A stretch of DNA of 64,000 nucleotides from Ifrita kowaldi (lineage: Eukaryota; Chordata; Aves; Passeriformes; Cinclosomatidae), in contig VZRS01001727.1 of NCBI GenBank assembly GCA_013398055.1, positions 69,087-133,086 of the forward strand. The letters run 5' to 3'. A program made the position numbers and the translations under genes. Positions 26,507 through 36,031 of this stretch are shown piece by piece; the first letter of the stretch is position 1, and each line of letters opens with the position of its first letter. The notes beneath the pieces are model-generated. The model was not told the origin of the DNA and made no database searches. It saw only the letters and a program-made list of their open reading frames with translations.

Positions 26507-26575
26507 TTCACTTTAGAAGTGTGCCAGGACCTTCATGATACCCTCATGGAGTTTGGGCCAGATGTATCTTCATAA
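26507..26575 (+). other. Candidate terminal coding exon, 23 codons including stop
   Basis: A strong acceptor (GTTTTTTCTTTTTGCAG, ending 26506) is followed by an open phase-0 frame of 22 codons containing EVCQDLHDTLMEFGPDVSS and closing with TAA at 26573-26575. The other two frames stop early. The acidic, amphipathic composition is protein-like, but no family is recognised. No AATAAA lies just downstream, which weakens a terminal-exon reading. The phase would fit the candidate exon at 16800-16856. Confidence 0.22.
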
Positions 26576-26674
26576 ATATTACTTATGTTAAATATTTTCT
26601 TCTCAAATTAGGCATGAAACCAAGATGCTGTCTTTCTGTGTTGTTAGGTAGCACATTTATCTTGATAAAGAAGG

Positions 26675-27049
26675 TTAAATGGGTAATATTCTAGTCTCAG
26701 TTGCTTCTGGTTTTCCATTTCGTGCTTTTTCTGTGATGGTAGGATTCCCTTTTTTGCCTAAAAGAGCCCCGTGCCTTTGTAATGCCTGATAAAATGAGTC
26801 ATCTTCCACCACCCCAAAGGACGTGTAAATGGGTACTTTATCACTGATGATGTGAGTGGTACAAGTAAAACTGGGTGATTTCAGCCATTTTTGCACTGCT
26901 ACACAGTTAATCCACAAATTTGATAATGCACGGGACCCACGCATCAGGTAGAGTTGACTGTTTACAGGATGGACAGTGAAGTGAGTAATTTCTGGGCTTA
27001 TTTCTAAAATCCTCTCAAAGAAAAGTCCTGTGCTTAATATACATGTCAT
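26675..27049 (-). other. Unrecognised ORF of 124 codons
   Basis: The stop-free frame encodes a fairly balanced composition with protein-like segments (for example around FGVVEDDSFYQAL and GALLGKKGNPTITEKA). No domain, signal peptide or splice support is visible. It could be a decayed coding piece or chance. Confidence 0.12.
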
Positions 27050-29718
27050 TTTTATGACTGTGTTTTGCCATTTCCTTCCATTTGTCTATGCTAAGCTATT
27101 GGGAGTTACAAATTTAAGCAAAGAGCTTCCCTTTTCTATTTTTTTCATGTGAGCAGATGATGGGGGTGCCACCTTCAGTACAAAATTTTAGGTCAGCTGA
27201 GAAAACTGACTATTGGTTTTGGTTGTAGTTTGGCTTTTTTTTTTGGTTGGGTTGTTTAGTTTTTTCAAAGTATGCAAATACTTCTTCTGTAGTCAGTTAT
27301 AATGATAGGCAGGATGCTGAAGCAACCTCTGAAGTGTCTGTGGTGGTTGGTGAACTGACAGTAAATTCTGCTCTTCTCTTGCTTTCTACATCTGGGTGAG
27401 TCACGCAAATACCAAGTCACAAGTGCCTTGTGCCACACTGTAGACCTAAGAGTGTTGCATGAGATCACTGTTGTCAGGATCTCTCCAGAGCACCACAGTG
27501 TGGATGTTGCATAGATGTGTTTCTGTGAGCCGTTTATCAGCGCTGGGGAGAAGAGGCAGAAGCAGAGATGTTGTCCAGGCCGGTTATGAAGAAGGGTGCT
27601 CTGTCATTTCTGCTCCTACTTTGGTGGCCTGAATTCACTGAAAGCAAAGCATTTCTTGGCTTAGCTCTTCTAACCTTGATTTATTTGTTGACCTCTTTTC
27701 AAATGGCAGAATGAAATTAGAGGGATGTGGAAGAGCTGAAGGTTTGGGTGCCACCTGAGGAGAATATATCATGGGCCCCAATTTTCCGTTGTACAAAAAT
27801 AGTTCAGGCTAAAAGTCAGCAAGACAATTGATGTGAAGAAAACCAAGTGAATGTGGTGTTGGAAACACTTGCAGAGTGTGCCTGTATAAAAATATAATCA
27901 GCAGGACATTTAAAGGGATGAAAAGAAGTAGAAAAAGTAAATTTTTACATGCACAAACCTTTCCTTCCCTCTTGCTACAGGAAAGGGAAAAAAAAAAGGA
28001 TTATTTGTTCCAAAACCTCTTCTGGGACTCTGTGAAATGATTTCTAGAAAAGGTGTGCTGTGTACAAGAGTTTTTACTGGCTGCCTTGCCAATGAATTAG
28101 GGCCCTATTCTACCAAAAAAATAATAACCTTAGCACTTCCTTTGCAGCCATCCTGGGCTTCCGTGGTGCGGAAGTCAGATGTAAATTCTAGCTGAATTGG
28201 ACCCTTATGGAGGCAGTGTTCAAATGGCCTGTGAGGAGAAGAGAAACCATTCAGGTCATCGGCCTTTGCCTGCTTCAGAGTCCTTCCATCATTGCTATAA
28301 TTCTCTGAAAGCAAACTAATAAAACTTCCCATTGACTTGCACTCATGTGCTTTGAGCGGTTATTTACAGTCTACCATCAGCAGATTAAAAATCAATTTAA
28401 ATCCATAGAAACAGTCAAAGTTACATGCTCCTCTTTGCTGGTGAAATTTTTTTTCAAAGATTTTGCATTAATACTTGCTGCTCGGTATTACTGAAGATAA
28501 TGAATCAGATTTAGACAAAGTCTGTACATCTTTAACTCTACAGAGCTGTGCATCTTTAGCTTTACAGAAGCCCTCCTAAAAACCTCTCATCCTCTGCGCC
28601 TCTTGGCCTCTGTAGAAATAGGAGAATTTATGCAATTCATTTAATTGAAATGGAGATGTTGAAAGCTCTCCAATACTGTCATGATGGATGCTATTGCAAA
28701 TGTGTAGGGAAAACAATAATCTTAATGATAAAATGATAAGTTTAATACCAGTACATTAGAGTGGAAAGTGAATTTCAGTATTGCTAATACTTTAAAATAA
28801 AGGAGAGTTTGATTTGTATTCCTGACTTTCCACAGAAGCACTACAGATTAATATGGTTCTATCCCACAGTTCATGTTTTGGTGGTGCTGATCTGGGACTG
28901 CAGACACCCAGTTCTGCCAGTGTCCTGCTCTGGGGATTTTGGAGTGTGCAGTGGTATTTTTCTTGAGTTTCCTCTCCATCTGTTTGCCTCCCGTTCTTTG
29001 CAAGTCTGATCTGTTTATACCATTAAAATCTCAAATATAGGGCTGCTTTTTAATTTCTTTATAAGTGTGTGCTCCAAAGACTATTATACCATTGAATAGT
29101 CGTGATAGTTGTTCTAATGTTATTCAGGTGTAGATTTGAAGGATATAATCTACATTTCTAATTACTGTTTTTATTCGTCCTTTCTGTTTCTTATCTTAAT
29201 GCATCTTTCATCTAAAATTTATAGTAGCTAAAGAAGCCATGACTTCAGTGCATTGTAATGATACTCAAGTATCAACCACGAAAGTCAATGCTGATTGCAT
29301 GGCTAAGACACAAAGCCCAAGCACTGAGAAACTGGGGGGAGGGAGCAGAGGGGAAATGATAATTTAAGTAACTTATCCAACGTTAATTTAGTCCTCTTGT
29401 GGTTAAACTTGTTTGTAGACAGCTTCATTTGATACAGGATAAAGATTATGTTGATGGGTGACTTCAGAAAAGCTAAAAAGGAGTTTATTAACATGGAGTC
29501 AGAGCAACATAGAGTAAATAAGGCCAGGCTTTTCAAACAAATGCTGAAAATAAACAAAATATGAAATAACTGTTTGTTAAGCAAGCAGACTCTATCCTGC
29601 GGGTGACATTTTACATAAAAGAGACTGGCATGATATAGTTATATCCTACCATGATACATCTGCACAAGACAACTGAGTTAAGATTGCACAGTCCACTTAA
29701 ATCCCATGGTTCTCTCTT
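27050..29718. other. Non-coding DNA, no gene recognised
   Basis: Unique sequence with T/G-rich runs at 27225-27262 and AT-rich blocks near 28330-28480. No exon or repeat family identified. Confidence 0.55.
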
Positions 29719-30267
29719 TTGATTCTTTACTTTGCAGCCTGGATAGTGTTTATGTATGAGTGGTGGGGAAAAGAACAGAAATGTCACCCTGTCCATCACA
29801 TCGACTCCTTGTTGATGTCCTTGCGAGAGCCTCACATCCAGCTGCACTATTCCTGCCCCTCTCTGCTCAGAGGTTGCTGCCCTCTCATCACCTTGGAGAG
29901 GGGAAGAACTGTCAGAGTGCTGGGGAGGGAGGGCACTTTTCTTTCTAAGTGGTTTTCCTTGCTTGCCCATCTCTGCCAGTCAATTTACAGCTTGTCTCTA
30001 CTGTTGATGGTGGTCTTGCTTTCGTGCCTTTTTTCCCACTCTATCGGTTCTGGTCTCCACTTTTCAGTGGATACTGTCACTCTCTGCTTGTCTTACTCTT
30101 GCTCTTCCAAGCTATCAATTCCAATTTTTATGTTCTCAGTTTGTCCTGTAGCAGCCCCCAAGTACCTTCTCATACTGTTCATCTCCCCTAGCTCCAGATG
30201 CCAAAAACCGTCTTCTCCTGGTTCTGCAGTGTTCTCATTTCCTCATGGTAAAGTCAGTGTGTACTGA
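29719..30267 (+). other. Long unrecognised ORF (182 codons)
   Basis: Second longest open frame of the window. A fair acceptor (TTTGATTCTTTACTTTGCAG, ending about 29738) lies at its start. The C-terminal two thirds are Leu/Ser/Cys-rich with a hydrophobic run that could read as membrane segments, but such proteins arise readily from CT-rich DNA, which is present here. No donor pairs with the acceptor. Probably non-coding. Confidence 0.12.
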
Positions 30268-32820
30268 CTGCAAAGCCAAGCCCACATCCCCATGGATGCC
30301 TGGAGCTCAGGGATGCTTCGGGCTCTGTGCCAGCACAGCCTGGTCAGCCTTGGGCATCAGGGATGGCGGGCATCTGCCCGCTGAAGATGGGATCTTCAAA
30401 TTTAGGTTTCTTCTTCATCTGAGAATATTTTTTGAGTCTTATCTGTACCTGCAAAAAATTCAGGTGTTCTGTGATCTTTTTGCGTAACTCCCTCTCCAGG
30501 TTTGTATTGTTGGTGCTAAAAAATTAATTTGCTGAAATTGTATTAGGATTCTGAAGTTCTTCTGCTTTCATTTTCGTTACTATGTATACCTCCTAAAATC
30601 TGTCAAAAAATATGTCTTTTTGAAGCTGTACAAAAACACCATTGCTTTCTCTAGTGCTACCATTTCATTCTTGGAACATCATATTGCTCTACTGCTTTCA
30701 GGATTGATTTGGCTATTTTTTTATGCTAAGCCCTGACTCATAACAATTAGCATTACCTATGTGCTAAATTTATTTCTCTAACAGAGATGTATTTTCTGAG
30801 AGGGATTGTACTTCCCAAGCATTCTCGACAACTGAGACTGTTCATGTGCTGGAGTATTGGAGGGTCAGAGTCTATCCTCCAATCTGATCCTGTTCAAAAA
30901 GAAACAAAACCAAACTGATGAGGTTTTCAGTGTTTTATTTGAATCCCCAGAGCTGTATTTCCAGATAAAATTTAAGGTTCCTACATTTCTGAGTTATTGT
31001 AACATAAAATATTAACTGCTGTGCTAGAGCTATACACTCTTTCAGTTCTTTCTCAGCATATAATTTCTCTTTTTAGATATCTGACCTTTCTGTAATTCTT
31101 CTAATTTATGGAATAGTGCAATTTATCTTTTCTTTATCATCTTACTTAGGGTGGCTGAGTGGAACGATGGAGGGGATGCATATATCTTCTTGTTTCTTTT
31201 TCTGACTCAGTGTTTAGTCATTATTTTCAGTATCATTTAATCTGTGGAAAATTTCCCCATATGTCAGGCGTATTTTAAACATGCAGCTGAGATCTGTGCT
31301 ACAGTAAGCCCTTTCAGATATGATGCTCGGCAAAGGGCAGAGTTCAATCTACACCATTTATGAAAGTGAAGCTTTTTCAAATGCTGTTTTCTAAACAAAT
31401 ACCAAACCTGTGTATTCCTGTTTTGTTAAACATGCAAACCAGGTTTCCCTGCATATATAATTCCCCTTAGAAGTCCACTTTTTTTGTTGTCTGTAGAAAA
31501 ACTCAGAGCTCTTAGGGGGGCAGATTTAAACTGTGGTACCCTTTGTTACAAGATATTGTAAGTATTAAAAGTTCTTGCAAGAACCATTGAGTACTGCTAA
31601 GCACAGAGATGCAGCCTGTTTTTGTGGAAGGCCCTGTGTCAGACATCCCTCCTTCATAAAAGTCTTCCTCTAGATTTCAGTGCATATCTTATCTCAAACT
31701 TATCAACAATTGTTTTAAAGATGCGTCCTTAATGTCAAAGAGTTTATTTTAAAAAAAAGTACAGAAAGCAACTATAAGAATACTCTGATACTACAGAAGC
31801 TTTGATTACTGTTTGCTTCCTGCAGAAGTTTGTTATTAGTTTACTGAGAATTTGGAACCTAAGAGTATTTCGTTTTCTTTAGCAAATATGTTTTGGATGT
31901 TAATTGAATGTAATGGGGTTTATATGCTAATGGAATGGAGATCATGGGGAAAATAGGTATTCCTTAACCTTCCTCTTTGCTGTAATTACTGAATAATGCT
32001 ATTTATGGTAAGGTTGTGTACATGTGCATGTCTTGGGAAAAGGATATGGGATTACTTATTAACAAAGAAATGGAATTCCTTTTCATAGGGAATTAGAATT
32101 GTGACTCTAGACTTGCTAATTTAAATAACTTGCAGGCTAAACAGACTTTTATAAAGCATTAAATGCTATTATGTCTTGTGAACATTAAACTCATTTTCTG
32201 AAAATATTAATTTCCCATTGGTTTTCTTGCCTCCTTCTTGTTGCTTTAATTTCAGACTGTCTGATAATCCATCCTCCACACACCAGAGGTTAGGGATTTC
32301 TGAGACTGCTCTGATGCCTAGTTTTTTCAGTCCTGTTCTCCTCTCCCTGTGGCTTTTACCTCTGTTCTTATTAGCAGTAGATATTCTCCATGTGCACTGA
32401 TTCAGGAGGAGGGCACCAAATGGTGATGAATTTGCAGCAGCCTGATTATTGTCGGTGATACTGAAAACCCTGGCAGCTACAGGTCTTCCTAAATCCTCAA
32501 AAACCTGGTAGTTTGTTCTTTCTAAACTTCGAAGACCAGTGCAGAAACATGAGGGAGCAATAGATAATCTTTGATTTTTAGGGGAAATCAGTAACAAATG
32601 TTCTAACTCCAGAGACTGATACACATAAGTCTGTTTGACTTGTATTTTAAAGACTGCTCAAAGAAGGGGTTGACCTTTTTCTTGGGGAGGGCAGAGGAGG
32701 GAGTTAGAATACATTGAAATTCCATATTTGTAACTACGTCTTCAGCAGCTACAAGCCTGGAAAGTTTGATTCTGATCTTAAATGTTAGTGTGTAGTGCGA
32801 TTTTATGATTATCATTTTTT
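30268..32820. other. Non-coding DNA, no gene recognised
   Basis: AT-rich unique sequence. The 151-codon minus-strand frame at 32169-32624 has no recognised domain and no initiator or splice evidence. Confidence 0.55.
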
Positions 32821-32890
32821 AGAGAATCACAAAACAGGGCAATTTGGAAGGTACCTTGAAAAATCATCTCATCCAGCCTTTCTCATTACA
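32821..32890 (-). mobile_element. CR1 LINE, short 3'-end relic
   Basis: AGAGAATCACAAAACAGGGCAATTTGGAAGGTACCTTGAAAAATCATCTCATCCAGCCTTTCT matches, with many substitutions, the reverse complement of the CR1 3' terminus (AGAATCACAGAAT…GGTTGGAAGGGACCT…AGATCATCTAGTCCAACC). Only the last ~65 bp can be recognised; sequence to about 32960 may be further decayed CR1. Confidence 0.6.
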
Positions 32891-34590
32891 GAGTTTTAAG
32901 ATGAGATATTTTTTGGACAATCCACCATGGCAAGCAGTTTTCTGTATGAAGAAAAAGAAAATGCTTTAAAACTGAACAGTACAGCTTACTCTTATCCTGA
33001 AGTCAAACAGTTTTGTAGGCCATGCTCCATCCTGACAGGTTCATGAAAGTTTGAATGAAATATGATTGTAATCTTGGACATTGGTTATATAGCTCCTATT
33101 AACTCATATTGACTACTGATTATGCAATTTCTGTGCTGGTCACTTCGATTAGCCTTGATCATTTGAAAAAAAAAAATCAATTCACTCTCCTGCTTTTAAT
33201 TTTGATAATTCAAATTCACGGTGTTCTTCATCTGCTTTGTTTGATGCTGTACATAAATCAAGGTTATAGACGAAACCAATTCCTGAATGAAAAGTTTCAA
33301 TTTTCTTTTCTTTTTGGCTACAACTATGCAAAGAAATCATCATTTGGGCAACTAATATGCCTAAGTATCCTTCAAAAGGAACTGTGATATATTAGAGCTG
33401 TTTAAATGTCCTCACAAATCATGTTGCCTTGCAGCTTTGATCCTGAAATATGTGAAATGATGTCTGATTTATGCCACTGATCCTTCTTTTAGATAGTTAA
33501 GTGTTCTTGCTTAATGTTATTAAATAAGTTCAAAGCAGCAAATAGGCCATTCTGGGCTGAGGACATCTGAAAAATAGCCTTCTCAGCAGGCTGCATATAC
33601 AATATATGTTCTTTATAGTTTTTTCCTTTGTGTTTCTTTTTGTGTACAGCAGTCTACTAGAACTTTCTTCTGTTTATGTCTCTGATTACAATGCTTTTGG
33701 TTTTGTGGTTGAGTTTTTTTTCCCCCATCCTCTTGATAGCTTTCTCCTGGGTTTTGTATTCATTGAAGTATTTTAGGAGTGTGTGTGTTGCGGGGTACAC
33801 AGAAACAACTTTGGGACAGTATGGGAAAGATCTCTCGGTCTCCCCTAACTGGGAAACTGATGAAATGCGAACAATGATATAAAACAAGCCGCGTGACCCA
33901 GCTGAAGCAGTACAAGAAAAAAACCCTCTGAGAGTGTAAATTAGTGGGTCAAATTCACACCCGAAGGAGAGAGTAAGTTTTAATACTTTTAATGAAAAAT
34001 CTATGGGTACGTTGTCACTTCTGTTTCAACATGCAAAAAGAAAGAGAGAGATGAGAAAATTCTTGATTCCAAAATATTTATCAGTATAACTATTCTGAAC
34101 TTGCATCAGAATACTGAAGTGCAAATCTCTCCAGGCATAAGGGTTGCATAGGAATCACATCAGCTCTAAATTTAGTAAATCTTTTAATGGAAATGTCACA
34201 CAGTTCAGACACAAGATTTAGGGATTTTAGTATGTTATAGGAGCTTTATAACCAATATTATACTTAGGAAATTTCAGTAGGAAATATTAAATCAGCATTT
34301 CCAGTGTGGTATGATCCTTGTTGAAGCAATGCTCACCATCTCGGTCACCTCCTTCTGGAGAAAATCTTTTAGGGAAAATTTCACAATGCTCTCCAGCAAC
34401 ACCACTGCTTTTCAGGCAAACATCAGGCTTTCAGATATAAAATAGAAAACAAAGATAAAATTTGAGCATCGGTTATCATCTCTGTACTCTCTAGTTGCAT
34501 TGATTTTGATGTCTACTTTTGTACGAATATGAATATTTAAATTTTGTGAGTATAAAAATATTTTTTGTGAATAAATACATACATTTGTAC
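32891..34590. other. Non-coding DNA, no gene recognised
   Basis: AT-rich unique sequence; short open frames only. It lies downstream (in minus-strand sense) of the interrupted coding stretch at 34591-35019 and shows no convincing further exon of it. Confidence 0.5.
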
Positions 34591-35019
34591 TTGCTCTTTC
34601 AATTTTTTTTGTATAGCATCCTGAGGAAATCCTGAAGAAAGAACAGGAATAGCAGGTAGAGGCTCAGCAGTTGGTTGTTTTAGTGGCTTTTTTAACTTAT
34701 CTTTTGCCTGCTTGAAAGATGTTATCACTCTGAGATTTAGGATGTCTGGATTGATGGTCATTCTTTGCCATGAGAAAGCATCATCATTAAATCATTTGAT
34801 GTCTTCTTTACTCAGGACCATGGGTTGTGTGTGCTTAATCACTTCAAACTTTTCTACTTGTACCCCCGTTAAAGGGTAGGAGGGGTTCAGGTACTGCTGT
34901 GGCTTTAAAGAGCAGCGGAAGATGGAGGTGCTTCAGAGGGATTCAGACAAAGGCTCCCATCTCTGACTCTGTGCCAAGTACTCTGGTATTCCAATTATGT
35001 TCCCAAAGGGTGCCATTTG
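34591..35019 (-). pseudogene. Interrupted coding stretch (143 codons, two TGA stops), identity unknown
   Basis: On the minus strand one frame stays protein-like for 429 bp. It reads from …ATTAG|CAAATGGCACCCTTTGGG (weak acceptor at 35020-35021) to …AAAGAGCAA|GTACAA (weak donor at 34590), a whole number of codons with phase 0 at both ends. Segments include MAPFGNIIGIPEYLAQSQRW, VQVEKFEVIKHTQPMVLSKE, FNDDAFSWQRMTINPDILNL and a basic tail rich in Lys. Two in-frame TGA codons (about 34930-34932 and 34795-34797) break it, and both could be CGA to TGA changes. The reading stays sensible across both stops, unlike chance ORFs. Upstream the same frame gains stops at once. It may be a decayed exon of a lost gene or a 5'-truncated retrocopy; no poly-A tail is seen. 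I do not recognise the family. Confidence 0.42.
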
Positions 35020-35021
35020 CT

Positions 35022-35380
35022 AATTGTATTTTCTCAAGGTATTAGACCGTTACGTTCATGGAGAGATGGGTTGCCCTGTTTTAGATGTTTGCTTTTTATA
35101 CTTCTTTTAAAGAAAGAAATTCTTAAATAATAAATGAAAATGCAAAAGACAGTGAGAGTATTTTTGTGTGGGTGGTGGCAGTTGTTTCTTTTGATGTTGG
35201 GAAGCTGCATTTCTGCCACCCAAAGGACCCTGAGCACTGGGCTTTTGCTGTGTCTGGACAGACAGATCCAATCATTAGTAAACAGCAGAAAGCAGGAGAG
35301 ATGGGAGGGAGAGGGTGTGTTGGAACTCAGTTTAATTCTGTGGTGTCACATCAATCTGCCCGGTTAAGTGATTGAAGGGG
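35022..35380. other. Non-coding DNA upstream of the interrupted coding stretch
   Basis: Open frames on both strands at 35034-35375 (about 67-77 codons) are not recognisable proteins. No splice-supported exon. Confidence 0.45.
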
Positions 35381-35440
35381 AGAAACGCAGGCTGCAAAAG
35401 AAACTGGGCCCTGATTTGTTCAGGGTCACCAGCAGTGGTT
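35381..35440 (-). repeat. Possible MIR relic
   Basis: GCAGGCTGCAAAAGAAACTGGGCCCTGATTTGTTCAGGGTCACCAGCAGTGG resembles the complement of the MIR 3' part (…TGCCCAGGGTCACACAGC…). The match is short and weak, and may be chance. Confidence 0.2.
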
Positions 35441-35526
35441 TGAAACCATCTTGTTTGCAGATACTTCTTTCATGTTATTAGGCTGTCAGTTGAGTGACTT
35501 TGTAAGATTTATGGCTCGGAGCTGGA

Positions 35527-35567
35527 GCGCGTGCGTGTGCATGGCGACGAGCAGGGGGCGGGGGGGG
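35527..35567 (+). other. CpG-rich Z-DNA-like tract next to a 13-G run
   Basis: Seventeen bases of strict purine-pyrimidine alternation (35527-35543, GCGCGTGCGTGTGCATG) are followed after 10 bases by GGGGGCGGGGGGGG (35554-35567). The patch has six CpG in about 35 bases in an otherwise CpG-poor region. Alternating GC/GT tracts can adopt Z-form, and G runs are binding sites for SP/KLF factors or part of G-quadruplexes. A small regulatory element is possible; nothing shows a transcript starting here. Confidence 0.5.
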
Positions 35568-36009
35568 ACAGAGATGTTATTGAGAAGACAGTGATCCATG
35601 CCTGCCGTGATTGAGCTCTGCAGCCTTTTGTCTAGTCCTAGTTAACCTCCTTATGCATTTTTCTTTTCACATGCTGCAAAAGGAGCTCAAGCAGAAGGTG
35701 AAGCAACAAGTGGTAAAAGGTTGCTCATAACAGCGTAGAGAAGCTGTGGACTTGGTGCAAACTTACTGACTGTGAAATGAGGGAATAAAGCTGTTTATTG
35801 GTCAGGGCCCAGGTTTAACTTGCTGGTGTCTTTCGAGCGGTTTTATTTACCGTAATGTTGTCAAAGCCACTGGGTGAGTGTTCCGTTGTCACTGGTATCC
35901 TCGTAGGGAAATGTGTTCTTGGAGAGAGCATTTGGAGATAGCACTGGGTTACACTGAGAGCAAAAATGTTTTTGTTTTCAAAAACAAGCAACCCAAACAA
36001 AAACAAATT

Positions 36010-36031
36010 TAAAAAAAAAAAAAAAAAAAAA
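36010..36031 (+). repeat. Poly-A run
   Basis: An uninterrupted A run of about 21 bases, preceded by CAAAAACAAGCAACCCAAACAAAAACAAATTT. No retrotransposed body is recognised immediately upstream, so it is best treated as a simple repeat. Confidence 0.8.

Noticed and set aside
32169..32624. 151-codon minus-strand ORF
   Set aside because: No recognisable domain, no donor or acceptor pairing, and a composition compatible with chance in this region.
36010..36031. Poly-A run as a retrocopy tail
   Set aside because: No processed gene body precedes it on the plus strand, and there are no target-site duplications I can see.
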